Shown: in pieces, positions 35,892 to 47,000 of the stretch
Layout: each line of letters starts with the position of its first letter
Numbering within the stretch: the stretch's first letter is position 1
NCBI GenBank assembly: GCA_021234155.1
Contig: JAJEKV010000027.1
Span: 17,392,891 to 17,456,890 of the forward strand
Origin: Isoetes taiwanensis
Lineage: Eukaryota; Streptophyta; Lycopodiopsida; Isoetales; Isoetaceae
Reading direction: 5' to 3'
DNA length: 64,000 nucleotides
Translations under genes and position numbers: made by a program
The notes under the pieces: model-generated
The model's input: only the letters and a program-made list of their open reading frames with translations
Told to the model about the DNA's origin: nothing
The model's database searches: none

Positions 35892-37180
35892 TATTACTGT
35901 GGCTTTTTCCTACATTGTACTTCGTTTTCTCCAGCACCGGTGGTAAATATGCATTCATATTTAGATATTCTTTTGGAAGCGCAATTGTATGGCCATCTGT
36001 GATTTATACCTTTCTAATTTCTGCTACATCTCTGTTTCAGTAGCTAAGCACTGGCATGCGCAGTATGTTCAGTCTTCTACATTATATCATATCATGATTA
36101 CTTTTCTGCATTATATCATGGTATTTCCTGTGCTGGCCTTGCTTTTTTGCATTATATCATGGTACTTTCTGTTCTGGCCTTGCTGGTTACATAGCTACAA
36201 AAAACATCTTAGGTTCCTCAGCATTTGGGGCAGGTGAATTTTTAAGATCGTGATCTTCCGTAAATTGAAGAGCAAAAGGGCATGCATGCCCCATTGAGCT
36301 TGAAGCATGCAAACATGTCCTATTCGGCATGTCATCTGTTTCTTGAGTCGTTTCTGATGCTAGCTACGAAAAGCATCATGGATTCCGAAGCATTTGTGCA
36401 GGTGAAACTTTAAGCTTTTGATTTCCCATAAATCATACCATTTGGTTTAATCATGTTCCTAGAAATTATCTAGAAATTATTGTTGCTTTTTCCTACATCA
36501 TTCTTGGTTTTCTCCAGCACCAATGTTGACTGTGAAGGTGAATATGCATTCATGTCTCGTTATTCTTTTGCAAGCGCAATTGTATGGCCAGCTGTGGTTT
36601 ATACCTTCTTAATTTCTGATACATCTCTGTTTCATTAGCTAAGCATCGGCATGACAGTAAGTTCAGTCTTCTGCATTATATCATGGTACGTTTCTGCATT
36701 ATATCACGGTACTTTCGGTTCTGGCCTTGCTGGTTACATCTGAAAGATATCCGAGCAACTCATTTGATCATTTCTAATGTACATCAATATCTTACGCCTT
36801 TCATACAATTATGTTTATGTTTGGCCTAGCTTGCTCCAGCGACATAGTGACTTTGCAGGTCATGCTAGCTAGAAAAAGCATCTCAGGTTCCTAAGCATTT
36901 GAGGCAGATGAATTATTAAGCTTTTGATCTTCCATAAATCATATGAATTTTCAAAGAGCGAACGAGCATGCATGCCCCATTGAGCTTGCAACATGCAAAC
37001 ATGTCCTATTCGGCAGCAACGATGGAAAAAATTGAGTTCTAATGGAGGCATGTCGTTTGTTTCTTGGGTCATTTCTGATGCTAGCTAGCTACAAAAAACA
37101 TCACAAGCTCTGAAGCATCTGGGCAGGTGAAACTTTAAGCTTTTGATTTCCTATAAATCATACGATTTGTTTTAATTATG
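35892..37180. repeat. Imperfect ~600-bp tandem duplication inside the Helitron
   Basis: Shared landmarks appear in both units: GGCTTTTTCCTACAT or a variant, GTTTTCTCCAGCACC, GAAGCGCAATTGTATGGCC or a variant, and the CATGCATGCCCCATTGAGCTT block (36278 and 36970). The divergence is well above that of recent copies. Confidence 0.7.
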
Positions 37181-38554
37181 TTCCTCAGTAGGAAACATCT
37201 ACTATACAAGCTGGTATTTTTTAGTACATAAAGTCTGAAGCTTTGCGTGTGTAATTGTTGGCTTTATCCCATAAAGAAGACCCTGGTTTCCTGAAAGGTA
37301 CGTTTATTGAAAGGTACTTATAGGCCATTTGCATTTCCATATCACCATCACTTCATATCTTTGCAACAAATTTCAGCTATATTTTGGCCATTTGTTTTAG
37401 CAAAAGCTTGCAATTTAGTGGAAAATTTTAGACAATTCAAAGCTGGTCTGCTTAGATACATGGAGTAGGTGTTTGCACGAAAGATACTACGTCTGATGGT
37501 CAGTTTTGTAGAATACCTGGATTGGACTGAATGCATGCTGACAGTTTATGTACAATGATGATAGGTCCCATCATTTGTTTATACTCCATTTTGAGCATAT
37601 GTGTGTGTAATTGGCCATTTAAGAGGCATCTGTTACAATGCACTATAAGCTTTGCATGGGTGATTGCAGATTGAGGGGCTTCTATCAACATCGGCTGCTT
37701 TCCACTATAGGCTTTGCATGTGGGAGGATCTTCTGTCAGTTGAGACTTTAAAGTCTTTAGTAAACTTTTACCTTACGACACTATTGTTGGAAAATGTATT
37801 TCAGGCATACAAATGATTGAAACTGGTTTTACAATAATAAATGCTTCTAAATTACGACATATCGTAGTCTTATGTCATGTGATTTTAACTAGGTTGCTAA
37901 TTATTGGGCTATTAATAGACTTTGGAATTCATGGGCTCACGAACTCTCTGACTGCCTCACCTCACAAAAGCAACTTCAACAGATTATTCATAGAGTAATC
38001 TTCTTGCTTAGCTAAAGTAAGAGCTTTATCTGATTATGGCAACAAATGACACTCTTCACACATTTTTGGGCATCACCTTATCTTATCTTATCTTATCTTA
38101 TCTTATTTGCACTTCAGTAAGTATTTAGCATTTGAAGAAGATACTGATGTTATATTGAAGGCCAGAGTCCCTTTGCATTTCTCCTATTGCTTCTATAGTT
38201 TGTGTCGTCTAATTAAGTTGTCATGTGACTATCGTCTTTGATTTTTGGATCTAGGACCTATTTGCTCACATGTTGCAATTGAGAAATTCAGATTCCAATT
38301 GTTCAAATATTGCACGTATTAAATCCAATGACATTTTTCCATGTGTGCATAGACACTCTTATAGTTTGTTGGACATTTTAAATATTCTAATCCAGTGCAG
38401 TTTCCCATGGGTGCTTTCCCATGTTGCATTCTTAATGCAAAACATCCATTGCAAACCTTATTTGTGCAATCTTGCAAAACATTGTGGCCAATACTCCATG
38501 TTTGTTTTTTTTATTCAATATTCAAAAGACAATTCTCAAAAGCGGTTTGAATGA

Positions 38555-38705
38555 TAATTTCAACTTGGTGTGTGATAACCAATTATTAGAGGTGGTGAAT
38601 GATAATTTTAGCTTGGTGTGTGATAATCAATTATTAGAGATGGTAGAGGTGGTGAATGATAATTTTAGCTTGGTGTGTGATAATCAATTATTAGAGATGG
38701 TGTCT
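38555..38705. repeat. Three ~57-60-bp tandem repeats
   Basis: Each unit contains AATGATAATTT, AGCTTGGTGTGTGATAA and CAATTATTAGAG. The open frame through them is a consequence of the repeat, whose copies differ in length by multiples of three. Confidence 0.8.
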
Positions 38706-40222
38706 GGACAACCTATTATTAGAGGCAAGAACATTTCTAATTTCATATAGGTGTATTTATATTTGTTATGATTAAGAACAATGAGACTACCAAGGATTAT
38801 ATGAAGCTCTAGGTTATGCTTGCCCTAAATTCATGAAGAACATTGAGATTAGCAAGCACATTTTATATGAAGCTCTAGATGCACGATGACACAACCAAAC
38901 TTGCATTCATCTACCTCATAGTATTACAAATCTTTATCAAGCACACAACATACCAATCGATTATCTCTTCCATCATTTTCCAGATTTACAAAGGTATTCT
39001 ACAAATGTCAGCAACTTCATAGATACCTATATAGAATTGTGTTTATCCCCAAATGGCCCCTTGCAACCCACATGCAAAACCAATAATCAAACACCACTAA
39101 ACATCACTTAATTGATCAACTTCACCATCCAACACAACACAAAAAATTGTAGCAAAGTCCCAATCCTAAAGCCCGGTACTATGGAACTACAAAGCTTAGC
39201 TCAACCTAAAGGACTTCCATATTGGAAGTGCCAGAAAGGCTTATCAAATTGCACTGCTCAACTCAAGGTAATAATTTTTCTCTTCCTAATTATGTAGGTT
39301 GATATTTGCCCAACATTGTGTATTCCGTCCCCACATTTAAGAAAGGTGGTTGTGACTATTGCCAACAAACAATGCCCAACTCAAGGTAATAAGATTATGC
39401 TCTTTATATTCACAAAGGTAGAGGTTTGCCGAAATTGTGTATTCCTTCCACACTTTTGACAAAAAAGATTGTGACATATTGAATGCACCATCTCATCCAC
39501 AATACACTTTTTGCAACAAGCAATATATTTAGTTAAACATCTTGATTATAACTCCAACAAATGATATACATATGGTGGCACATATGGTGCAAAACGAATG
39601 TCACGTTTCATCCACATTGCCATGACATTGAATCTAATGAGTACCTCTTCCACATCGCATCAAGAAACAAATTATACAAATAATTATACAAATGCTTCCG
39701 CTACCATTTATATCTCATTCCTACATATCATGTTGTAGCGAAAGCCCGGCAACGCCGGGCACCATTACTAGTAAATTATTAGTCTTTCTTTATGATGCAA
39801 AGCAACGTATGGCAGCAGCATTTATGCAGCTTTGCTATTATTCAGCTTAGTATTTTCATCTAACCCTTGCATTCACCCATGTATACGTAAGGTCTGTATT
39901 TAACTAGCTTTTTGACATATGTGATAATACTAAAAAAAATAACTTCAATGCTTAGAAGAATATGAAAGATAAATGTTCCTTACTTGATTTTTCTGGCTAG
40001 ACCTTAGGCTCGTTACACTGTGACAAGAATAGGACAGTTGATTCCAGTCAAGAAAAGGTTGCTGCCATGCAAGAAGACTTAACTCAGCCGAGGATATTGA
40101 GAATTCAGGTCATGTTTTTTCTCTTTGCCCCTCTTTTAAGCATAAACTTTTAAATCTTCCTGACTCTTCACCTAAAAATAGAAACTTTTAAGCATAAACT
40201 TTTAAATCTTCCTGACTCTTCC

Positions 40223-40271
40223 TTTACTGGTGCATACTCACACAATAATTGTGTGAGTATGCACCAGTAAA
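40223..40271. repeat. Perfect 49-bp palindrome in the LINE spacer
   Basis: Two exact 24-base arms (TTTACTGGTGCATACTCACA and on) around a single A. It lies between ORF1 and ORF2 of the LINE. It is flanked on the left by a short direct repeat (GCATAAACTTTTAAATCTTC twice, 40139-40220). Confidence 0.95.
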
Positions 40272-40638
40272 GATTGGCTTCCATGTACACTGGGGCTGGT
40301 ATACTGGTTGTTGCCTAAAAATAGAATGTTTGAATTTATCCCTGGAGGGACTTCAGATATTAATGAAGATGAAAATGATAAAGAAAATTGGAAAGGGGAT
40401 AAATTTCTTGCTGACTGCTCTATGTTGAGTTAGCTACCAAACCTAAAGCCTTTCGAGCCAATGCCTTGTCTAAGTATAAAAAAGATAACTCAATTCTTAT
40501 TGAGCTCACTAATACTCCAGCTGCTAATACTAGAAGTAAGTATAGCAAAGGAAAAAAGAAAAAGAAATACACTTGACTTTCTGATCTGATTTGCTTTTCC
40601 TTTTCTTTTTTTCCTGATTTTTCTCTGCTCAAATTATA

Positions 40639-41333
40639 ATGAGGATTTTATCTTGGAATGTTAGAGGTATTAAAGGCCCCATTAAAAGGAGAAGAACTAT
40701 CTCCCAAATCAGAAACTACAATGCTGATGTGATCCTGCTTCAAGAGCTTAAACTTCCCAAATTCGAAACTTCTAAACTTGGAGACTGGATTTATCCTGGT
40801 TCTCACTCTACTTGGATTGAGGCCACTGGTAGAAGTGGTGGCATCATCTTAACCTGGAAAAACCTTGAGCATCTTAGCTTCTTCAATTCTCCTTTTCCAA
40901 AATGTGGCAAGCTGTTACTTTCAAATATCAAAACTCTGTTTTTATTGTTATTAATATTTATGCCTCTACTTGCCCAAAGGATAGGGAGATGCTTTGGATT
41001 GAGATTAGCTCTTGGTTGCAAAATAATCCTATCTCAGATTGGATTGTTGGTGGTGATTTCAACAATACCCCTTCATGGAATATGAAATTAGGGAATAATA
41101 TCAATATGTCTGCCACTGAGAGATGTAATTGGGATTGCTTTATCTCTGACTCTTCCCTTGTGCATGTTCCTTCCTCTACAGCCTCCTTTACTTGGTCTAA
41201 TAAGCAAAAGGGGGACAAAAGAGTTTATTGTGCCCTAGATAGATTTTATGTCTGTAGTCCTAACTCCTCTCTTTGGGATAATTGCTTTGTTACAAGTGAT
41301 GAAGGGAACATTATTTCTGATCACCAGCCTTAA
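40639..41333 (+). pseudogene. LINE ORF2, endonuclease domain
   Basis: Apurinic-like endonuclease that nicks the target for reverse transcription. It opens MRILSWNVRGIKG with the catalytic Asn, then LLQELK with the catalytic Glu. A frameshift near 40905 leads to the second frame, which holds GGDFNN and ends in SDHQP, the catalytic Asp-His pair, at a stop at 41332. The catalytic residues survive, but the reading frame does not. Confidence 0.9.
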
Positions 41334-41370
41334 TTCTTAAGCAGAGGACAATTGACTCAAATTCCTAGAG

Positions 41371-43600
41371 ATGGAATCTAATTGCAATCAGCAATCTATG
41401 AAAAGCTTTTACTGTAAGATCAAGGAGGTCAAAAGCTGGATCAAGGAATGGTCAAAAAGAAGGCATCTTGCCAAGTTGCAAGAGAAAGAAGACTTGTTGT
41501 CTCATATGAGAAACATAAGATCCCTTCTGCAGGGGGATCCCTACAATCTGAATCTGCAAGTTGGAGAAGAATTGGTTGAAAATTATCTTAAAAGTATTGA
41601 AGAGATTGATGCAAAAAGCTCAACAGTCAATTGCAAAGTCAAATTTAACAAAGAAATGGATTGTGGTAGCTTAAGATTCTTTTTTAAAGTAGCCAAAGCT
41701 AGACTGCTTAGAAATTCTATCACTGAAGTCAGAACTGCTGCTGGAGTATCTTTAGATGATCCTAAGCCTATAAGATCCTTTTTTCATGACAACTATACCT
41801 CTCTTTTCTCTAAAGTCCCTTCTCATCAAATTGACTCCTCAAGAGAGATGAAATTCCTTGATCTGATAGACAAGATGATCCCTTCTTCTATTGACTCTAT
41901 GGAGGAATCAATTATTACACCTCCTTCTGAGGATGAAATTCTAAAGGTTCTGAGATCTTTTGGCAAATGCAAGTCCCCTGGACCAGATGGCCTTCCTAGT
42001 GAATTCTACATCCATTTCTGGGATCTTTTGAAAGATGATGTTATCTCTATGGTCAGAGGTTTTTGGGAAGTTAATCACCTGCATCCTTCTATCTTAGCTG
42101 GCTTCATTGCCCTTATCCCTAAAGTAGACAATCCTTCTGCTTTTTCGGATTGGAGACCTATATCTCTTGCCAATACTTCCTATAAAATTTGTGCCAAAGT
42201 CATTGCCAATAGAATCAAAGCTTATCTCCAGAAAAACATTTCTTGTTATCAATCTGCTTTCTTATCTAAAAGATTTATTTTATATAACTATATCACTGCC
42301 ATGGAGGGTCTTCATTGGAACAAAATCTCCAACCAAAATTGTATGCTTCTAAAGTTAGACTTCAAGAGAGCTTTTGACACTGTTAGATGGGATTTCCTTG
42401 ATCTTGCTCTCACTAAATTTGGCTTTCATCCTAAACTCAAGCTTCTGATTCATGGTCTGAATATTCACTCAAATTCTGCTGTCATTGTTAATGGATCTCC
42501 CTCTCATTTCTTCCCTTTAACACTTGATGTTAGACAAGGCTGCCCCCTTGCTCCATACCTTTTTTTAATTGTGGCTGAAATGCTAACAAGGGCAGATCTA
42601 TATTTCAAAGATCTTGGGGAGATCAAGGGTCTTAAAATGCATAATAGTGAGGATTTCCTTACCATTTCTCAATATGCTGATGATACATTTGCTTTCCTAG
42701 ATGCTGATCTCTCTAGCATTGAAACCTTTCTTGAAATCATCAAGCAATTCTCAGCTGCATCTAATGTTCACTTAAATCTAGCAAAATCTATGATCATTGG
42801 AGATAATGTACAACCAAACTTTGCTGATATCAAGGTTCTTAGCTGCAATCAAGCATCTACTCTATTGGGAATGCCTCTATCTCTTAATCCTTGCTTGAGA
42901 GGTCTTTGGCGACCTATCATTGATAGAATTAGGAAGAAGTTGAATAATTTTAGAGGAGGGCTATCCTTTGCAGGTAGGACTATAATTGCTAATTCAGTCC
43001 TTGCTAGCTCTCACATCTATTTCTCTTCTGCTCTAGTGGCCTCTAAAGCTACTTATCATGAAATTGAGAAAATAATAAGAATATTTATTTGGAAGGGGTC
43101 TCATTTAGTAGGCTGGAATTATGTTGCCAAGCCAAAAAAAATTTGGTGGCCTAGGTTGTAAAACTCTTCATCTACAGGCCTGTGCCCTGGCTGGGAAATA
43201 TGTGTGGAACTCTTTCTTAACTAATTCTAGTCCTTCCCAATTTATCAAATTCTGGCTTTCATGCTCTCATCCGGATGGTCACCCTTCTTTAAGTCATATT
43301 ATGCATGATTCTTGTTTCAATAATCTTCACCTGGACCTAATACTTCCCCTCTCATGAGGAATATAATCATGGCTTGGAGTAAAGTTCAGTCTTACTTTGA
43401 ATATGATGTCCCTCAAGACCTTAATTTACAAATGTCTATTTTCTGGAATCCTATTCTCAGTGATCATCCAAGCAAAGTCCTGGCCCTGAGGCACCCAAGA
43501 ATTTATAAAAAGGGACAGACCATGGTTTCAGGCTCCTGGGTGATCTCTACATCGACAGTAAGATTATATCATGGACAGCCTTAAGGAGAATATTGCAGGG
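41371..43600 (+). pseudogene. LINE ORF2, reverse-transcriptase domain
   Basis: 596 codons are open from 41371. Landmarks are KCKSPGPDGLPSEFY, FIALIPKVDNP, WRPISLANTSYKI, LKLDFKRAFDTVRWDF, VRQGCPLAPYLF and the active site QYADDT (~42670). The frame shifts near 43135 into KKFGGLGCKTLHLQACALA, then again near 43354, and is cut at 43824 by LTR element 2. The reverse-transcriptase core looks chemically complete, and breaks lie on both sides of it. Confidence 0.92.
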
Positions 43601-43824
43601 AACCTCAAGTGACAGAAAGATTTATTATCATATCAGATCCATTCTTCCTTATCTCTGGCTTAATTAAGTGGTGCCTCAAGCAACTAACTGGAGCCTAGAT
43701 GGTAAGTGTCTTTATAAGGTAAGCAAGATATAATCAATCATCAATAAAACTGATGCTCCCTCAAAAGCAATATCCAAGTGGTCTATTTCTGAAGAAGATG
43801 GTAATATTCTATTTCATGAAGTAT

Positions 43825-45522
43825 TGTGACGTCCCCTACTCATATACGGTGCCCTCACCATATACAAACAGGAGTTCATCCCCCATACCAGCTCCATGCT
43901 AATACAGGGCCCTCCACATGACACTGCAACCGTGACGGGTTCCAGTGGGAAGAGTGGAAGGGTCATTGCGCCCCGTCTCCCTCAGGGCCTACCTAGCTGC
44001 GGAAGCGTAAACATACATGTCAGTAGCACATACATCAACATCATATGACCATCACGAAGGATGGTCCTCCACATATCTGCATAGACAAAGATCAGCACAT
44101 CACATAGGGAATCCTACCCAAGGCTCAGACTCAAAGGGATGGCCCGGCGGCTTGGGTCTCGAGAGTTCATTGCGCATGCAAATTCATGGCAATGGATTTG
44201 GGCGGCATATGAACATGGCTTAGGGTTGTCCACTCCATCCGCCCCTCCCATGCACACTTTGCGAGTGGTCTGCGAAAAGTGTCGGGACTGACCAGAGCCA
44301 GCCGGATGCATAGCCAAAAGGGCTACTCCCGGGCTCATCCTCCCGCCCGATGGGGCGGTAGGGATCACTCCCTCCGAGATCTACATGCTGACTCAAGGTG
44401 ACTAGAGGGCCACTGCCCGTATTCGACTGAACCCACTAGAAAGTGAACACCACTTCACGGGTGTCGAGCCCATGCCTTGCCCACACGCAGTGGCAAGCCA
44501 TTGGACCTAGTCACAATGATCCCCGGTAGGCTTTACACACCAGAGGGATCGTTCAAGAGTCGAGGGACATGAACCTCCTTCTCGGCCCGGCCCCCCCACC
44601 CACATCCCGGTGTGGCTCTTGTGCACAGGCCGAATCTACAGTGTGCTAGAGAGGCTACTCTAGGAGCATCTACTACCAAGCTTGAAGTCTCTACCCCCCT
44701 TCCCAATACAAGGAGTTCACAGAGATACATCATCCATATACATCACAGAAGAACTAAAGAACAAGATCTAATCTATATCATAGAGTTAGGTTCTTTAGTT
44801 AGAATCTGCTATCTAGAGATCTAGAGGGCTGCTATGGGCAATTTAAGAGGCTAAACCTACTGATTCGATGGCTGAAATGGGGTTTAGACTACTAAATTGC
44901 CTAAATACCTGATCCTTGAGTTCCTCCTCCTGACCTGAGCTCGACCATCCTGCTGAAACGCTTGAATCAAGGGAAACTAACGTTGCAATCCTCTCAGGCA
45001 GAGTCTGGGAGGCGGTTTTGGCTGTTGAGGCAGCCAAAACAGAGTTCTAAAACCCTAGAAACGAAAATGGGCAAGTTAGGTTTCTCCTACTTAAATAGAC
45101 AAGGGGGTTGGCTAGGGTTTCCAATTATCCCCTTTAGGCATGTGGGATAATTGGGAAAAGGGCCCACTTGCCTTTAAGGGCTAGGTGGCCAAATGTGCCC
45201 ACATGGAAATGTGTGCACCCAAATGTGCTCACATGGAAATGTGTGCACATTAATGAATGTGTACATTGGAAAATGTGCACATTAATTGCACCTATGGGTA
45301 TGGCCCACTTGGCATCAAGTGGCCACATGGAAATGTGTGCCCACATTAATGTGTACATTGGAAAATGTGCACATTAATACTAATGCACATTCTTAGCAAG
45401 TTGCCCCCCAGGGCTACCCACTGGCTACGTTGGCGTACACGCTCGGTCGCCACGGGGGTGCGGCGTGGCGTGGTAGTACAATATACGCCCCGGGAGCGAT
45501 CTCTTGTCTTTGGAACGTCACA
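43825..45522 (-). repeat. LTR of element 2 (3' LTR in element orientation), 1,698 bp
   Basis: Nearly identical to 53758-55468, especially 44600-45400 against 54545-55345. Small indels cluster at 44130-44400, and the last ~110 bp are clearly divergent. Short words such as ACATGGAAATGTGTGC and GTACATTGGAAAATGTGCAC repeat at 45200-45375. Confidence 0.93.
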
Positions 45523-45533
45523 TTCTCCCCACC
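45523..45533 (-). other. Polypurine tract of LTR element 2
   Basis: On the minus strand GGTGGGGAGAA directly precedes the LTR, as required to prime plus-strand synthesis. Confidence 0.75.
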
Positions 45534-45629
45534 TTGAAATGATGTCGCGGCATGATCGTGGTTCTCCCCACCTTGGAATCTTCCTAACCCGCAATCAACC
45601 TTGATGCATACGATATACTACTATAATAC

Positions 45630-47000
45630 TTACACATTTATTACGATTACCTTAAGATAATATTTTTAAATCATTATTACGCCATTACATTATCAAATAA
45701 GTTGTCAATTCAGAACTTCTACTAAAATAAGGTACTTATTAGTTTCTATTATCACAACATTTAGTTTATCACAATTTAACACTTTCATATACAATTATTA
45801 TTTAAGGTACTCTTCATTCCTTGCAACACATTCCAACAAAATTTGTGTTGCAGGTCTTCGAACCTTAAAATCCTGCATTAATTTTACAATATCTATAATT
45901 ACATACTTACTATCTTAATTATTAGAATTACTCTAAGGTAATGTTTAAGACATTACTATTTCGTTATCCTATTAACTTATCACATCATAACTTAATCCAC
46001 GCAAGGTAATTATTAACCTTACTTAATACAACATTTAAGTTTATCAAAGTTTATCAATTTCATACAAAATTTACACTTCTAAGGTACCCTTCATCCCTTG
46101 CAACACATTATAACAAAATTTGTGTTGCAAGCCTTCATAGTTCGACCTCCTTGCCCTCCGGAGCGCTCTATTGGCCTGCAGGTCGACACTACCTATTATT
46201 AATTATTACAAAAATTTTGGTTATATGGTGACCACCCCACCTATCTACATGGATGCATGGCTAATCTCCGTAGGAAGAGGGTGGATCTTCCATTATGGCC
46301 GTGGAGACAGGCGCCTATATGCCTATATGCCGCTCATGCCTACACCTCTAGTTGCCCAACAGAGGATATCCTTCCCGTGGGGGCGTGAAGGATAGATTCC
46401 TCCTATCAAAGCATATATGGGGCTAAAGGTGCCTTTCCTATCAATGCATTCCTTAATGACCTCCTTTCTCTCGAGGTCATCTACTTAGATGGACGGCAGT
46501 AGACTTTCTAATCTACCTTCCACTTTCGTCCAAAGTGAAACGCTGGTCATGCCTACATTGACATTACACCACGCCCTAGAGATCACCGTAGTGGTCTCAT
46601 CATCGGTAACAACGCATGCAATCCATACCAAGCATAGGTTGCATGCGCAGATTAATCTTAACTACACATGAAACTAATCTAAACACAAATCGACATGCCT
46701 GAGCCAATTTTTTTTTTTTTTTTTTTTCCCTTAATGCATGTGATTAACATAATTACCCTAAGGTAATATTTATGAATTAACATTATCATAGTATTGGATA
46801 TATTACTTCCGATAGTACAATTAAATTTACTCTAAGCTTTGCAATATTTAACGACTTTTAGATCGCGATTATTTAAACAATAACCCTACTTCCGACCTAT
46901 TGTTACATAGACAAGGTTTTAATTATCATACACAAGAATTAGATGTGCTTCTTATTCTCTTCCTTGGGTCCTGCATTACCCTTGGAAATATATCCCTAAG
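45630..47000. repeat. ~255-bp direct repeats in the interior of element 2
   Basis: 45630-45885 and 45893-46140 share ordered landmarks: AAGGTAATGTTTAAGACATT-like, TTATCACA, CAACATTTA, AAGGTACYCTTCAT and CCTTGCAACACATT. A third, weaker version starts near 46740. Divergence is substantial. No protein is encoded. A 22-T run lies at 46706-46728. Confidence 0.6.

Larger units (their letters stand above)
35323..39771 (+). mobile_element. Non-autonomous Helitron, 4,449 bp
   Basis: It shows all the terminal signs of a Helitron. The 5' TC (TCTTGTCTTGTT) and the 3' CTAG are separated by 7 bases from a 7-bp stem hairpin (GCCCGGC-AAC-GCCGGGC, 39744-39760). Insertion lies between A and T with no target duplication. 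No Rep or helicase is encoded, and no captured gene was recognised. The element contains a ~600-bp imperfect tandem duplication (35892-36460 and 36480-37180), a TATCT microsatellite (~38075-38106) and three 57-60-bp repeats (38555-38705). Confidence 0.93.
32663..40017 (-). mobile_element. LTR retrotransposon 1, gutted, with a Helitron in one LTR
   Basis: Begins TGTGACGGG and ends CGTTACA, flanked by the 5-bp duplication CTGTG (32658-32662, 40018-40022). The minus orientation follows from a purine tract (minus-strand AGGGGAGAC) abutting the left LTR. Only ~77 bp of internal sequence survive (35144-35220). The PBS, gag, nearly all of pol and most of the 5' LTR are deleted. Superfamily cannot be assigned from what is left. 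Confidence 0.88.
35221..40017 (-). repeat. Truncated second LTR of element 1 (35221-35322 and 39772-40017)
   Basis: 35221 begins to match the other LTR at its position 34815, and an 18-bp difference (TTATGAGGTACTTATCCA region) separates the copies. The two pieces are contiguous in the other LTR and are separated here by the Helitron. Confidence 0.85.

Noticed and set aside
38075-38106. TATCT array as a possible CRISPR-like or regulatory repeat
   Set aside because: Simple pentanucleotide microsatellite without spacers.
45134-45377. Open frames on both strands in the LTR with repeated CVH/WKC-like words
   Set aside because: They arise from short GTGTGCACATT-type repeats in the LTR and occur identically in both LTR copies.
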